Assembly (NCBI GenBank): GCA_018057925.1
Contig: JAGPCT010000010.1
Coordinates: 1 to 64,000 of the forward strand
Length of the DNA stretch: 64,000 nucleotides
DNA from: Saprospiraceae bacterium
Lineage (GTDB): Bacteria > Bacteroidota > Bacteroidia > Chitinophagales > Saprospiraceae
Direction of reading: 5' to 3'
This document shows, one piece after another, positions 35,485 to 45,056 of this stretch. A program made the translations under genes and the position numbers. Within the stretch, counting starts at the first letter, position 1; each line of letters starts with the position of its first letter. Under the pieces are notes generated by a model. That model was not told where the DNA came from. It worked only from the letters and a program-made list of their open reading frames with translations, and ran no database searches.

Positions 35485-37350
35485 ATGAAGCGATTGGCAT
35501 TGTATTTGATGCGGCTGGTGGTGTATTTTTTGGCACTTTTTGCGTTTCATAGAACAATTTTCCTAATTGACGGAAGAAAATACTTCGATGGAGCCACAAC
35601 AAGAGAGGTTTTGTATGGCTTTGTTTCAGCTTTTAAGTTGGATATGTCCACGGTGGGCTATTTTGTCCTTCCGACGTTATTACTAATGCTAATCACTGTC
35701 TTTAGTAATAAAGCCATCTTCAATACGACTATACGATATTTGCACCTGTTTATTACATTGATATATTGCGGACTTTCTGTATCAGAAATATTATTGTATC
35801 GAGAGTGGCAGGCAAAAATAGGGTATGATTCGCTGAGGCATTTTGCCAATGTATCAGAAGTAATCAAAACGCCCAGTATCAGTATGGCGTTGTTTTTTGT
35901 TACGTTGACAGGAGCATCTTTTTTACTTTTTAGGTGGATATACAAAAAATGGATTGCAGAAGATTTGCGATTTGCAGAAAGGAAGAGGAGTTGGAAGTTT
36001 TTTTTGGTTACAGTAGGTATATATCTGGCTTTATCAGGTATGTTTTTTGTTATACTGAGAGGCGGGATCAACCGATTCCCGATAGGATTGAGCGCCGGAT
36101 ATTATTCAAATAAAAGTGTATTGAATGACGCTGCCACCAATGTATTTTGGAATTCGGTATATAGTATGCTCAATTCTTCTGAATTTGATTTGTTGCAGCC
36201 ATTTTTAGACTACAAGCCCAAAGGAGCAGACTTTTTCACATCGTATCGCCCTGAAAAGGATTCTTTTCCTTCAATTCTGACGACCCGGCATCCCAATATT
36301 GTATTTTTTATCTTAGAAAGTTGGAGCGCGGATGTTTGTCTGACACAAGGTAGAGATTCCTTGATTGCCCCATTTTTCAATGAACTTATACGGCAGGGAC
36401 TTTACTTTTCTAACTGCTATGCCTCCGGTCATGTGTCTGATCAGGGTGTGCCTGCATCGTTGGGAGCGCTACCTGTTGTTCCATCGTTTTCCATATTAAT
36501 GGGAAAGCAACAAGTTGGTGAGCTACCATGTATTACAGATGAATTGAAAAAGGACAAGTATTTTACCGGATTTTTATATGGAGGTCAATTGGATTATGGT
36601 AATATAAGAGGCTACATATATAAAAAGGGAATTGACGAAGTGGCGGATGTACAACACTTTCCGGCCAATACTCCTCGAACAGCCCTTGGGATACCGGATT
36701 TGCCATTGTATCTTGATTTGCTCAAGCGCTTAGATCGGGCGAGCCAGCCTTTCTTTTATTGCGGATACAACATTAGTACGCATAGCCCGTATGATGTACC
36801 GGTGAATTATAAACTCAATATTGGAGGTGTTAATGCCCCATTTATTAATACCATTCATTATGGAGATAGTAGTTTGAGTGTGTTTTTTAAAGAAGCCCGG
36901 AACAAACCATGGTTCCAAAATACCTTATTTGTATTTGTAGCCGATCATAGTCATGAATCTCAAATTATCCGTGTCAAAGAAGATAAGGATAGATATAAAA
37001 TACCGATGCTGCTTTATGGACCCGCTTTAAAGCCGGAATATAGTGGTCAAATAATAGACCGTATCGTTTCTCAACTGGATTTGACCGGACTTCTATTGAG
37101 CCAATTGGGACATGAATTTCAATCGCGCTATCCATTTACTCGGAACCCTCTTCAATATAACAGCAGACCAATAGCTTTTTATAACTATCCGGGCGGAAGT
37201 GGCATCGTGACGCCACAACACTTTTTGACGAAGAATATCCACGATAAAGATATTCGAAATTCAATGCAACAAGATACTTTGCAGGTTAGGTTAAACAACG
37301 AAATTGAAAAATATCTCAATAAGGCTTCCTTATATTTAAAGGGTCTTTAG
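35485..37350 (+). CDS. LtaS-like sulfatase-fold membrane transferase
   Basis: A 621-residue protein. Five membrane helices occupy residues about 5-195 (for example LYLMRLVVYFLALFAFH and FFLVTVGIYLALSGMFF). An extracytoplasmic alkaline-phosphatase/sulfatase domain begins NIVFFILESWSADVC. The Glu and the nucleophile region GHVSDQGVPASLGALP take the place of the usual GRTSE-type loop, and C-terminal FVADHSHE holds metal ligands. Family members transfer phosphoglycerol or phosphoethanolamine to envelope glycans or lipids. It forms a two-gene unit with the RlpA-like protein. Confidence 0.85.
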   Translation: MKRLALYLMRLVVYFLALFAFHRTIFLIDGRKYFDGATTREVLYGFVSAFKLDMSTVGYFVLPTLLLMLITVFSNKAIFNTTIRYLHLFITLIYCGLSVSEILLYREWQAKIGYDSLRHFANVSEVIKTPSISMALFFVTLTGASFLLFRWIYKKWIAEDLRFAERKRSWKFFLVTVGIYLALSGMFFVILRGGINRFPIGLSAGYYSNKSVLNDAATNVFWNSVYSMLNSSEFDLLQPFLDYKPKGADFFTSYRPEKDSFPSILTTRHPNIVFFILESWSADVCLTQGRDSLIAPFFNELIRQGLYFSNCYASGHVSDQGVPASLGALPVVPSFSILMGKQQVGELPCITDELKKDKYFTGFLYGGQLDYGNIRGYIYKKGIDEVADVQHFPANTPRTALGIPDLPLYLDLLKRLDRASQPFFYCGYNISTHSPYDVPVNYKLNIGGVNAPFINTIHYGDSSLSVFFKEARNKPWFQNTLFVFVADHSHESQIIRVKEDKDRYKIPMLLYGPALKPEYSGQIIDRIVSQLDLTGLLLSQLGHEFQSRYPFTRNPLQYNSRPIAFYNYPGGSGIVTPQHFLTKNIHDKDIRNSMQQDTLQVRLNNEIEKYLNKASLYLKGL

Positions 37351-37380
37351 GCGATAATCTATATTTGAAATTAGAATAGC

Positions 37381-37465
37381 CCCAAACTCCACATTCGTCA
37401 AATACTGAATCGATTTACGACAGGGAATCAATGGTTTTTCAAAATCTTTGCTGCTGAATTTTGTA
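37381..37465. repeat. Dispersed intergenic repeat, copy E
   Basis: CCCAAACTCCACATTCGTCA, GAATCGATTTACGACAGGG, AATCAATGGTTTTTCAAAAT and CTTTGCTGCTGAATTTTG follow the order of the 54167-54316 copy. It lies directly after the sulfatase-fold gene. Confidence 0.7.
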
Positions 37466-37642
37466 TTATTTTGTCTTATTTCAACTATGTGTTTCAGCTT
37501 ATAAAAGGAGTTTTTAGCATATACTTCTGAATAATGAATAAAATAGGTAGTCAAAAGATGCAATTGAGGATGGAGAAATCTGAAAAATTCAAATTATTAT
37601 ATTTCTTTTTAGTAATTAAGCTATTTTCTTCATTTTTTATCA

Positions 37643-37689
37643 TAGTTTTGTGAGTATTCGTTAAATTTTTAGTGTATTTTTTACACTAA
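37643..37689 (+). promoter_or_regulatory. fbp promoter box and 5'-UTR hairpin
   Basis: TAGTTTTG (37643-37650) matches TAnnTTTG and predicts a transcript start near 37656. Within the roughly 48-nt leader, TTAGTGTA (37669-37676) and TACACTAA (37682-37689) form a perfect 8-bp stem with a TTTTT loop, 14 nt before the ATG. It could be an operator or an RNA structure near the ribosome site. Confidence 0.5.
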
Positions 37690-37703
37690 GCCAAAAAGTC
37701 ATC

Positions 37704-38705
37704 ATGGACAAAATTATTACCTTAGATGAATTTATCATTCATCATCAGTTGCAAGTAGATCCCGAAGCGGGTGAATTAACGGGCTTACTTAGAGATATTG
37801 GTGTGGCCGCTAAAATTATCAATAGGGAGGTAAATAAAGCCGGATTGGTTAACATTCTGGGTGTGGCAGGCAATGAGAACGAGTCGGGAGATATCGTACA
37901 AAAGCTAGATATCTATGCCAATGAAAAAATAATAGATTGCCTTAAGAACAGTGGAGATTGTTGTGGTATTGCCTCTGAGGAAAATGAGGAGATTATTCCT
38001 CTCAAAGGAGTAGCGAGTAAGGATTCTAAATACGTCGTACTTTTTGACCCTTTAGATGGTTCTTCCAATATTGATGTCAACGTATCTGTGGGTACAATTT
38101 TTAGTATTTATAAAAGGCTCAGCCCAGTAGATAAAGAGTGTAACCTCAAAGATTTCTTGCAGAAAGGTACAGAGCAAGTTGCTGCCGGATATGTTCTGTA
38201 CGGAACTTCAACAATATTGGTTTATACAACCGGAAAAGGAGTAAACGGCTTTACCCTTGATCCTTCAATTGGAGAATTTTGTCTGTCTCATCGGGATATT
38301 AAGATTCCCGAAGACGGAGCGTTTTACTCCGTCAACCAAGGATACTATCTAAAATTTGACCTGGAGATGAGGCGTTATATAGACTATTGTTCCGACAACA
38401 ACTTAGGGTTGAGATATATCGGTTCGATGGTTTCCGATGTACATAGAATACTTTTTCAAGGCGGCATATTTTTATATCCCAACACACGTAAATATCCAAA
38501 AGGCAAGCTAAGGATGCAATATGAATGTAACCCAATGGCCTTTATTGTAGAACAATGTGGTGGACGAGCATTAAACACATCGCTTCAAAGAATTATGGAA
38601 TTGGAAGCGAAAGAATTGCATCAACGTTCGACTATTGTCCTTGGTTCACCCAAGATGGTTGATGAAATGCAGCGCTTTGTGGAGAAGTATAGTCCAATGA
38701 TTTAG
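37704..38705 (+). CDS. fbp: Class I fructose-1,6-bisphosphatase
   Basis: A 333-residue gluconeogenic enzyme hydrolysing fructose 1,6-bisphosphate to fructose 6-phosphate. Metal-binding and active-site segments are SEENEEII, FDPLDGSSNIDVNVSVGTIFSIY, GSMVSDVHRILFQGGIFLYP and KLRMQYECNPMAFIVEQCGGRA. The last includes the substrate-binding KLRxLYE-type motif. It has the normal length and is cytosolic. It is monocistronic, with a hairpin in the leader. Confidence 0.96.
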   Translation: MDKIITLDEFIIHHQLQVDPEAGELTGLLRDIGVAAKIINREVNKAGLVNILGVAGNENESGDIVQKLDIYANEKIIDCLKNSGDCCGIASEENEEIIPLKGVASKDSKYVVLFDPLDGSSNIDVNVSVGTIFSIYKRLSPVDKECNLKDFLQKGTEQVAAGYVLYGTSTILVYTTGKGVNGFTLDPSIGEFCLSHRDIKIPEDGAFYSVNQGYYLKFDLEMRRYIDYCSDNNLGLRYIGSMVSDVHRILFQGGIFLYPNTRKYPKGKLRMQYECNPMAFIVEQCGGRALNTSLQRIMELEAKELHQRSTIVLGSPKMVDEMQRFVEKYSPMI

Positions 38706-38739
38706 CCCTCATTTTACATTTACAATTGTTATATAGATA

Positions 38740-38816
38740 AACGATACGTACATCCGGTCGTCTCTCAGAATTAACGCTATCCGGTTTTTCAAAGACTTAG
38801 CTGCTGAATTCGGAGT
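38740..38816. repeat. Dispersed intergenic repeat, partial copy F
   Basis: ACGATACGTACATCCGG, TCAGAATTAACGCTATCCGG and TTTTTCAAAGACTTAGCTGC ending GAATTCGGAGT match the right half of the 54167-54316 copy (CGATTCGTACATCGGG ... ACTGCTGAATTCTGG). Confidence 0.6.
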
Positions 38817-38863
38817 AAAGACGCTATTTTTCCTTTAATAGCAATTCTGATTATACCTAAGAC

Positions 38864-40513
38864 TTATCCATTTGAGGGGGCAAAGACTTTAGCAACACTT
38901 TGTGCGACGAGGCGTCCACTTTCTGCGGCTCCATTCATAAATCCCTGGAACTGGGCGCTACAATGTTCTCCTGCAAAAAAGAAGTTTCCAATCGGCTGTG
39001 CTTCCAATCCAGCAAGCGTCGTCCATTGCCCTACTTTGTAACAAGTATAACTAGCCTTTACATAAGGATATTCTATCCAATTTACAAATACGTGTTTGTT
39101 CTTAAATTTTTCTTTGGAATGCTTGAATACTTTGTCTATTGTAGCCACAAGTTGATCCACTCTTTTTTCAGGCAATTCCGTTCGCCAGAGATGACTTGGC
39201 GGGGCATTGGGATTTTTAAAGGATTCGTCACACATTTTCTGCGAAAAGCTACCACCAAAAAATGCGACATAAGCGCCATTCGGGTTATTCTCCGTTTTAT
39301 TTAGACTAGCATCCCAACCATTGGTGATGTCGGAAGCAAATAGGTAACCCATAGCATTGTTTTCTTTGCTTCTCCATGGCTGACCTTCATATCCCAGAAC
39401 CAACTTAGTGTTGTTTCCATATCCCAATTCGGCGATACACTGTCGCTTGGCTTCAGTCATATTTAGCAAATTAAGCTTTAAGTTTCGCAATATGGTGAAT
39501 GGAATGGTGCAGACTATTGTTTTGGCTTTAATGCTTTCTCCATTGTCAAAAGTAATTTGATATGTGCTGTCTTCTGCTTCTATGACTTCATTTACTTGAT
39601 AATTAAGAAGAATATGCTCACTGCTTATTTTCTCCGAAAGTTTTTGAATTAGGAGAGAATTGCCTCCCTTAATTCTGAATCGCTCGTCACTATCTCCAAA
39701 GACCTTAAATCCTTCATCAGTATTCGTGTCAATTAAGTCCAGCATATTTAAGGTGGATTGTTGTTGGCAATTTAATCCAAACTCGGCGACGAAGGCTGAA
39801 TCCAAAAGGTCTTTGAGCCATTGCTTGCATTTTAATTTGGAGAGATACGAAGAAAGAGGAGTGTTGTCAAGACGAATAGCATCTTCTGTTTTGTAGGTGT
39901 CTCCCAGGCTTTTTTTGTCTTTGATAAGTTGAGGTACTATTTTATTAAATTCACGGATGACTTCTTTTTCGCTTATTTTTCTATTTTCATAAAAATAAAT
40001 ATCTTTAATCCACCCATTTTCTTCTTGTTCTTTGATAAGGTCAATGATTTCCAGGTTAAACTCCCGGGCTAAATCTAACATATCCTGATGGTCTGAATCA
40101 ATAAAATCTCCTCCAAATTCAGGAAAAATGCCAAGCTGCATTGAATCATTGTAATGGGTTAAAATACGACCACCCAACCGCTTGCTTGCCTCAAATACTT
40201 TAAAGCTAAGACCTGTCGGCAAAAGATAATTGGCACAATTAAGTCCCGCCATACCACCGCCTAAGATAGCTACATCTAACATTTCTTTCTTCTCCGCTTT
40301 GGGTTGTTTCTTGTCAACTTTACACGAAGGCATAAGGTATGAAAATGCCATTGATGCACTTGCGGCAAGGGCGCTTTTGGCTGTTAGGGCGATGAAGTTT
40401 CTTCGATTGATCGAATGCTTTGTCGCTGGGTTGAATGATACATTTGACTTTGCAACTTGCCCATTTATGGTGGACATTATTTGTCGTAGTAGTTGGCTTT
40501 TCAATTTTCTCAT
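38864..40513 (-). CDS. FAD-dependent flavin monoamine oxidase, Tat-exported
   Basis: This is 549 residues from ATG at 40513; an in-frame Met at 40477 is an alternative. A twin-arginine signal (NRRNFIALTAKSALAASASM) lies at about residues 35-55, close to a possible lipobox (LMPSC). The FAD Rossmann motif VAILGGGMAGLNCANYLL follows, and GGRILTHY is the second FAD loop. The C-terminal FFAGEHCSAQFQGFMNGAAESG is the amine-oxidase FAD-covering motif. It probably oxidises an amine in the periplasm after folding in the cytosol. The substrate is unknown. Confidence 0.87.
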   Translation of the reverse strand: MRKLKSQLLRQIMSTINGQVAKSNVSFNPATKHSINRRNFIALTAKSALAASASMAFSYLMPSCKVDKKQPKAEKKEMLDVAILGGGMAGLNCANYLLPTGLSFKVFEASKRLGGRILTHYNDSMQLGIFPEFGGDFIDSDHQDMLDLAREFNLEIIDLIKEQEENGWIKDIYFYENRKISEKEVIREFNKIVPQLIKDKKSLGDTYKTEDAIRLDNTPLSSYLSKLKCKQWLKDLLDSAFVAEFGLNCQQQSTLNMLDLIDTNTDEGFKVFGDSDERFRIKGGNSLLIQKLSEKISSEHILLNYQVNEVIEAEDSTYQITFDNGESIKAKTIVCTIPFTILRNLKLNLLNMTEAKRQCIAELGYGNNTKLVLGYEGQPWRSKENNAMGYLFASDITNGWDASLNKTENNPNGAYVAFFGGSFSQKMCDESFKNPNAPPSHLWRTELPEKRVDQLVATIDKVFKHSKEKFKNKHVFVNWIEYPYVKASYTCYKVGQWTTLAGLEAQPIGNFFFAGEHCSAQFQGFMNGAAESGRLVAQSVAKVFAPSNG

Positions 40514-40724
40514 TAGGAATTTTTCAAATATTTTGTAATAAAGTGCTGTACTTTTTCAGGTGTCAATTTGTACTGAATGTAGTGGCAGACTGAACAAACT
40601 TAAAATTAATAATTATTGAAATAGGAAGTAAATTTTTTTTAAAGATTTTTTATATTATACATAACCTTTATGTTTATCAACCAAAAAAATAGATGTTAAT
40701 ATATGGTATAATAAAATATTTGTT

Positions 40725-40732
40725 TAATTTTG
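40725..40732 (+). promoter_or_regulatory. -7 promoter box for the small basic ORF
   Basis: TAATTTTG matches TAnnTTTG. It sits 23 nt before the ATG at 40755 and could serve both the small ORF and the T9SS cargo gene behind it. Confidence 0.5.
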
Positions 40733-40754
40733 TGCCGACGAAATTTGTGTTCGT

Positions 40755-40961
40755 ATGAAGGGCAAAAAAATGACTAAAACTATAAAACTGGCAATATGGA
40801 AATTTCTCCAATTGAGTGGGAGGATAGTCGTTTCATTTTTTCACAGTAAATTATTTTTTAGAAAAATTGCCCTTTCTAAAGTTAAAGCTTATCTACCCAA
40901 TCATCAAAAGGATTTTCGTATCAAACGTATTGCAGCTCCGCCTGGGGTTCAATGCAATTAA
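40755..40961 (+). CDS. Small basic protein of unknown function
   Basis: A 68-residue ORF with an ATG start behind a consensus promoter box. It is strongly basic (many Lys/Arg), with one weakly hydrophobic segment (LQLSGRIVVSFFHSKLFF) and a C-terminal RIAAPPGVQCN. No family is recognised. It ends 21 bp before the large T9SS cargo gene on the same strand, so it may be a co-transcribed small protein or a leader ORF. Confidence 0.4.
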   Translation: MKGKKMTKTIKLAIWKFLQLSGRIVVSFFHSKLFFRKIALSKVKAYLPNHQKDFRIKRIAAPPGVQCN

Positions 40962-40982
40962 TAACCATATACACACACACTT

Positions 40983-43900
40983 ATGTCTCATTATTTTTAT
41001 CTATCGAAAAAGAAGCTTATTTCATTTTTTATAATGCTTCTTAGTTGTTTTTATCTTGGAATGTCTGATTCTATTGGGCAAAACCCGGGTGCTGGTTTGA
41101 GCTGTTCTACAACCGATTATTCCAATTATGGATTTAATTCCAACAATCAGGCAGCAACAATAGAATATGACAATATTATATCAGCCTTCCATACCACCAT
41201 CATGCGCAACCATGAGGGGAAGTTTGTAATATGGGGATCCAACTCAAATGCGGATGGGAATCAAGGGCAGTCGTTACCTGTTGAAATCAACAATATTAAT
41301 TACCCGGGGCTAACTGGCATTCCTATTAAGGCGGCAATGGCCAGTTTTATTGCAACTACAGAATCCAATCAACAAGTTGTCTTAACCACTGAGGGCTTGT
41401 ATGTATGGGGTAATGTTGGGGTGATGTTGCATAGCAAGTTGACTCAAAGCAATGCATTTCAGAAGGTGGTGATTAATGGAAAATCAGATGGACTCCCGGC
41501 AGGAGTAAGTCCAGTTGATGTTAAGATGTTGGTAGCTGCACAGGGCACACTTGCTTTAGTGACCTGTTCGGGCGAAGCGTGGGTTATTACCAATAGTTCT
41601 GCTTATATGAGAGGGGATGGCTCAATTGATTTTGGAGAAACAGCTTCCAAGACATCATGGTCAAGAGTAAAGAAGGACGCCTCTACAAATCTCGATAATG
41701 TTGTAGCGATGAGATGCAGTTATAACACAATGATGGCATTGACTTCTAACAATGAAATATATACTTGGGGGCGCCGTACCCTTACTGGTAATGAAGTTAC
41801 AGCAAATCAACAAAAGAGAGCTTTTGCAACAAAAATGACAATTCCGGGTAATGGTCAAGTAAAGATGATTGGCATGACCAATTATTTGTTTGGAGGCAGT
41901 AATCCGGTTACTTATTATGTTCTAAATACGGATGGTAAGTTATATGCTATGGGAGGTAATGATCTCAAGCAATTAGGCGACTTCACCTTATTAAGTAGCC
42001 CAAGTAGCAGTAACCGCCAATGGGTGCGGCCAAGATATTCTCCTGATAACAACAACCTTATGGACAATATCAAATGGTTTTCCTCCAATGAGAGTGACCG
42101 ACAATATCCTACAATTCATGTCATCAATAACGATGGAAGGTTGTGGAATTGGGGAAGCAACTCTGCATCAATGCTTGGACGCACAGTAGTACCACAAAGC
42201 AATGGTGCCGGACAGGCATTTGATCCGGGACAACCTATTGCTTCTGAATACTTCAATCCTATTACCGATAAAGTCTATACCGTTGAGGCAGGTGGTCATA
42301 TTTCTGTAATCTCTTTGCAATGTCAAGGTAATCTCGGCTTTCTCGGTCACAACATAGAGGGGAGTTGCAGTGCAGGCACGCTGGATGAAGGAAATCTTCC
42401 ACTGGTGCACATTACAGAGGCATCGGGACAGATAGATGGCGTCAATTCTATGCCTTCTATAAGTTATATTGAAGAGCCTTTACTGAGTATAAATGGAAAG
42501 GTATGTTCAGAACAGCGTATCCAACTTATAGGTTATCCGGCTGGTGGATATTTTACGGTAGAGGAAGGAAATGGTGTAGTAGATTCATTAAAGATGCTCT
42601 CTTTTGTAGAAGGACAGGGAGTCGTTAAAGTAAGGTATCATTTTTCGCCCAATTATTGTTCTGAAAGTTATGTAGATAAGAATATTGAATATGAAAATTG
42701 TTCACCGACCCACATACATGGTAGAATTTGGCTTGACAATAATGCTGATGTAACATTGGATACTTATGAAAGCGGTACCAATGGGTACAAGTCGGGATTT
42801 GGAGGCTTTTGGGTTAATCTCTTAGACAATAATGGACTTGTTGTACAATCAATAAAGGTGGAATCCGATGGTTCATTTAGTTTATCCGTTTTGAATCAAG
42901 GCACATATTCTATTTTGCTGTCTAATATGGAAGTCGCTAGAGGTGTTCGTCCTCCGGCTCATACGTTGACTTTGCCGGAAGGGTGGACTTTTACCGGGCA
43001 TTCTGTTCCCGGACAAGTTCCTTGTGTCTCTCCGGCGTGTATCACACCCGGTCTTATCACTGATATAACCGTAAATGGAGTTGACTTACAAGATTATTTG
43101 TTTGGTATAAAAGGGGCATATCGTGTCAAAGGCGCTGTATTTCATGATAGCGATGGCTTAAATGGCGACATTCCAGATGTGGATGGAAATCCTATAAATG
43201 ATCAAGCTTCTGACTATGTTACTCAGAATAATCCGGCTCTTTATGTCAGTGCTATCGATCAATTCGGCAAAATTTTGCAAACTGTACCAGTCAATGCAGA
43301 TGGTGCCTATGATATGATGCTTCCGGGAAAGGATGTAATTAATCTTCAACTGACTATGAGGAAACAGTTTCCGGGAGAAACTGCTTTGCCGCCGATTCTA
43401 CCGGGTAAGTGGGCTTATTGTGGTGAATCATTCGGTTTAGGAAATGGTTCTGGGAGTGGCTTAAATGATGGTACTGGTTCAGGAAATAATGCTATTGGAA
43501 CAAAGTACAATGGAAAAATAGTTGTATCTTTTTCAGGTAGCAATACTTTGGTAGAAATGGTTAATTTTGGAATCGAGCAGGCACCGACAGCAATTTCCCG
43601 CAACTTCATTCTACAATGGAATGACTTTAAAGATGGTGCACCGACAGGATTCCCGACACTGCAAGATTATCGGTATATCACGATGTCATCTTCTCTATTA
43701 ATCGACCCCAACAATGATTTAATGGGCAATATTGCCGGTACAGACCCTGAAGATTGTCCGGATGAAGGGTCTTGCAACGGTACCGATGGTAATCAAAGTG
43801 CATCATTTATAATAGGGACAATACAATCCGGTACTCGACTATTCTATGATTATGGAGGCACAATAGGTGTAGTAGAGATTCTTCCTAATACGACTATTGT

Positions 43901-44582
43901 TGATTTTAATATCGAGAAAATGGTTATTTATGGCAAAGCCAATGAAAGTGGTGATGCCAATAACTTTGGATTCAGTTATGCTATTATAGATAGAGCAGGC
44001 ATAGCAAGTGCATTTACAGAATATGGTGTAAAAGCAAACTCGCCACTACCGATAGTGTTATTGAAATTTGATGTTATTAAACATAAAAATACTGCGGAAA
44101 TATTGTGGGCAACATCATCAGAAGTCAATAATAAAGGATTTGAAATTCAGAAAAGTTTTAATGGAAAAGACTGGAATAGCGTACAGTTTGTTGAAAGCAA
44201 AGCTTATCTGGGCAACAGTTCCATACAACTATCCTATCAATATTCTGACAATAATCCTGCCCAAGGCGTTAATATATACCGCATGAAGCAGATTGACAGA
44301 GACGGAATGATGCAATATAGCCCGATGAAGACGGTAACATTTGATGGATTGACAAATATTGAAATATATCCCAACCCAGTGAATCAAAACTTTGTCATTA
44401 ATGGATTGGAGGAATCTGATAATGTAAAAATATTTGATGTTATGGGTATTCTATTGCTAGATTGCAAAAAATACAAGTCCGGCGAACTAATATCGATTGA
44501 TAGATTCCGATCAGGTGTATATAATGTCGTGATTGAAAGACAAAGCGGCGAAGTAAAAACGTTTAAATTGATCAAAATATAA
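40983..44582 (+). CDS. Large secreted RCC1-like protein with T9SS sorting domain
   Basis: A 1199-residue protein. A signal peptide lies at about residues 10-33 (ISFFIMLLSCFYLGMSDSIG). The first ~450 residues hold RCC1-type blade repeats, recognised by Trp/Gly turns such as GLYVWGNVG, EIYTWGRRTLTG, KLYAMGGNDLKQLGD and RLWNWGSNSASMLGR. Residues about 570-880 contain SdrD-B-like segments (GRIWLDNNADVTLDTYESG; GAVFHDSDGLNGDIPDVDG). The C-terminal ~75 residues (IEIYPNPVNQNFVINGLEES ...) are a T9SS type-A sorting domain. It is likely a surface or secreted structural or binding protein. Confidence 0.88.
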   Translation: MSHYFYLSKKKLISFFIMLLSCFYLGMSDSIGQNPGAGLSCSTTDYSNYGFNSNNQAATIEYDNIISAFHTTIMRNHEGKFVIWGSNSNADGNQGQSLPVEINNINYPGLTGIPIKAAMASFIATTESNQQVVLTTEGLYVWGNVGVMLHSKLTQSNAFQKVVINGKSDGLPAGVSPVDVKMLVAAQGTLALVTCSGEAWVITNSSAYMRGDGSIDFGETASKTSWSRVKKDASTNLDNVVAMRCSYNTMMALTSNNEIYTWGRRTLTGNEVTANQQKRAFATKMTIPGNGQVKMIGMTNYLFGGSNPVTYYVLNTDGKLYAMGGNDLKQLGDFTLLSSPSSSNRQWVRPRYSPDNNNLMDNIKWFSSNESDRQYPTIHVINNDGRLWNWGSNSASMLGRTVVPQSNGAGQAFDPGQPIASEYFNPITDKVYTVEAGGHISVISLQCQGNLGFLGHNIEGSCSAGTLDEGNLPLVHITEASGQIDGVNSMPSISYIEEPLLSINGKVCSEQRIQLIGYPAGGYFTVEEGNGVVDSLKMLSFVEGQGVVKVRYHFSPNYCSESYVDKNIEYENCSPTHIHGRIWLDNNADVTLDTYESGTNGYKSGFGGFWVNLLDNNGLVVQSIKVESDGSFSLSVLNQGTYSILLSNMEVARGVRPPAHTLTLPEGWTFTGHSVPGQVPCVSPACITPGLITDITVNGVDLQDYLFGIKGAYRVKGAVFHDSDGLNGDIPDVDGNPINDQASDYVTQNNPALYVSAIDQFGKILQTVPVNADGAYDMMLPGKDVINLQLTMRKQFPGETALPPILPGKWAYCGESFGLGNGSGSGLNDGTGSGNNAIGTKYNGKIVVSFSGSNTLVEMVNFGIEQAPTAISRNFILQWNDFKDGAPTGFPTLQDYRYITMSSSLLIDPNNDLMGNIAGTDPEDCPDEGSCNGTDGNQSASFIIGTIQSGTRLFYDYGGTIGVVEILPNTTIVDFNIEKMVIYGKANESGDANNFGFSYAIIDRAGIASAFTEYGVKANSPLPIVLLKFDVIKHKNTAEILWATSSEVNNKGFEIQKSFNGKDWNSVQFVESKAYLGNSSIQLSYQYSDNNPAQGVNIYRMKQIDRDGMMQYSPMKTVTFDGLTNIEIYPNPVNQNFVINGLEESDNVKIFDVMGILLLDCKKYKSGELISIDRFRSGVYNVVIERQSGEVKTFKLIKI

Positions 44583-44646
44583 TATAAGATTGATGATGTC
44601 AAGCTGATACAAAAGAAATCGCATGACATTTGATAAAATAGATGAA

Positions 44647-44694
44647 AAAGGAGTTGCACTTTTCAACCAAGAAGCAACTCCTTTCTCTTTTTAG
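44647..44694 (+). terminator. Intrinsic terminator after the RCC1-like gene
   Basis: AAAGGAGTTGC (44647-44657) and GCAACTCCTTT (44674-44684) form an 11-bp perfect stem with a 16-nt loop, followed by CTCTTTTT. It lies 64 bp after the stop codon. Confidence 0.8.
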
Positions 44695-44697
44695 TTA

Positions 44698-44772
44698 AAT
44701 TCAGCAATAAAGAATGTTAAATCGTATTTCATGATATCTCTTACAATCAACATTCTTCGATTTTGGGACATC
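44698..44772. repeat. Dispersed intergenic repeat, degenerate copy G
   Basis: AATTCAGCAATAAAGAATGT ... ACAATCAACATTCTTCGATT keeps only the TTCAGCAxTAAAG end and the AATCAxCATTCTTCG block. It is a weak member of the family. Confidence 0.4.
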
Positions 44773-44874
44773 CTTTTCCGGTGAATTACATCTATCTAAA
44801 TCACAATCGGTTGTTTACCAATACAGTGTAGTTATCTCTTTTAGGACTCCATTGGATTCAACTTGACTATAAGT

Positions 44875-44918
44875 TATACCAACTTGATGTATAAATTAGT
44901 CCAACTTTCTTTGGTATT
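44875..44918. repeat. 44-bp inverted-repeat element, copy 1
   Basis: TATACCAACTTGATGTATAA ... GTCCAACTTTCTTTGGTATT. The ends TATACCAA/TTGGTATt are inverted. It has the same length and order as 55916-55959 and the reverse of 59331-59374. It lies 138 bp before the metalloprotease gene. Confidence 0.75.
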
Positions 44919-45056
44919 AGAAATATAACTCTTAAAGGCAATATTTATCCCTATATCATAAATTCAGGTTTAATAAGGAAATAAAAAATCAAATCCTCTT
45001 GATGATAGTGGTGAATTTTGGTATAATTTTATATTTTTACCAAAAACAAATAAATA

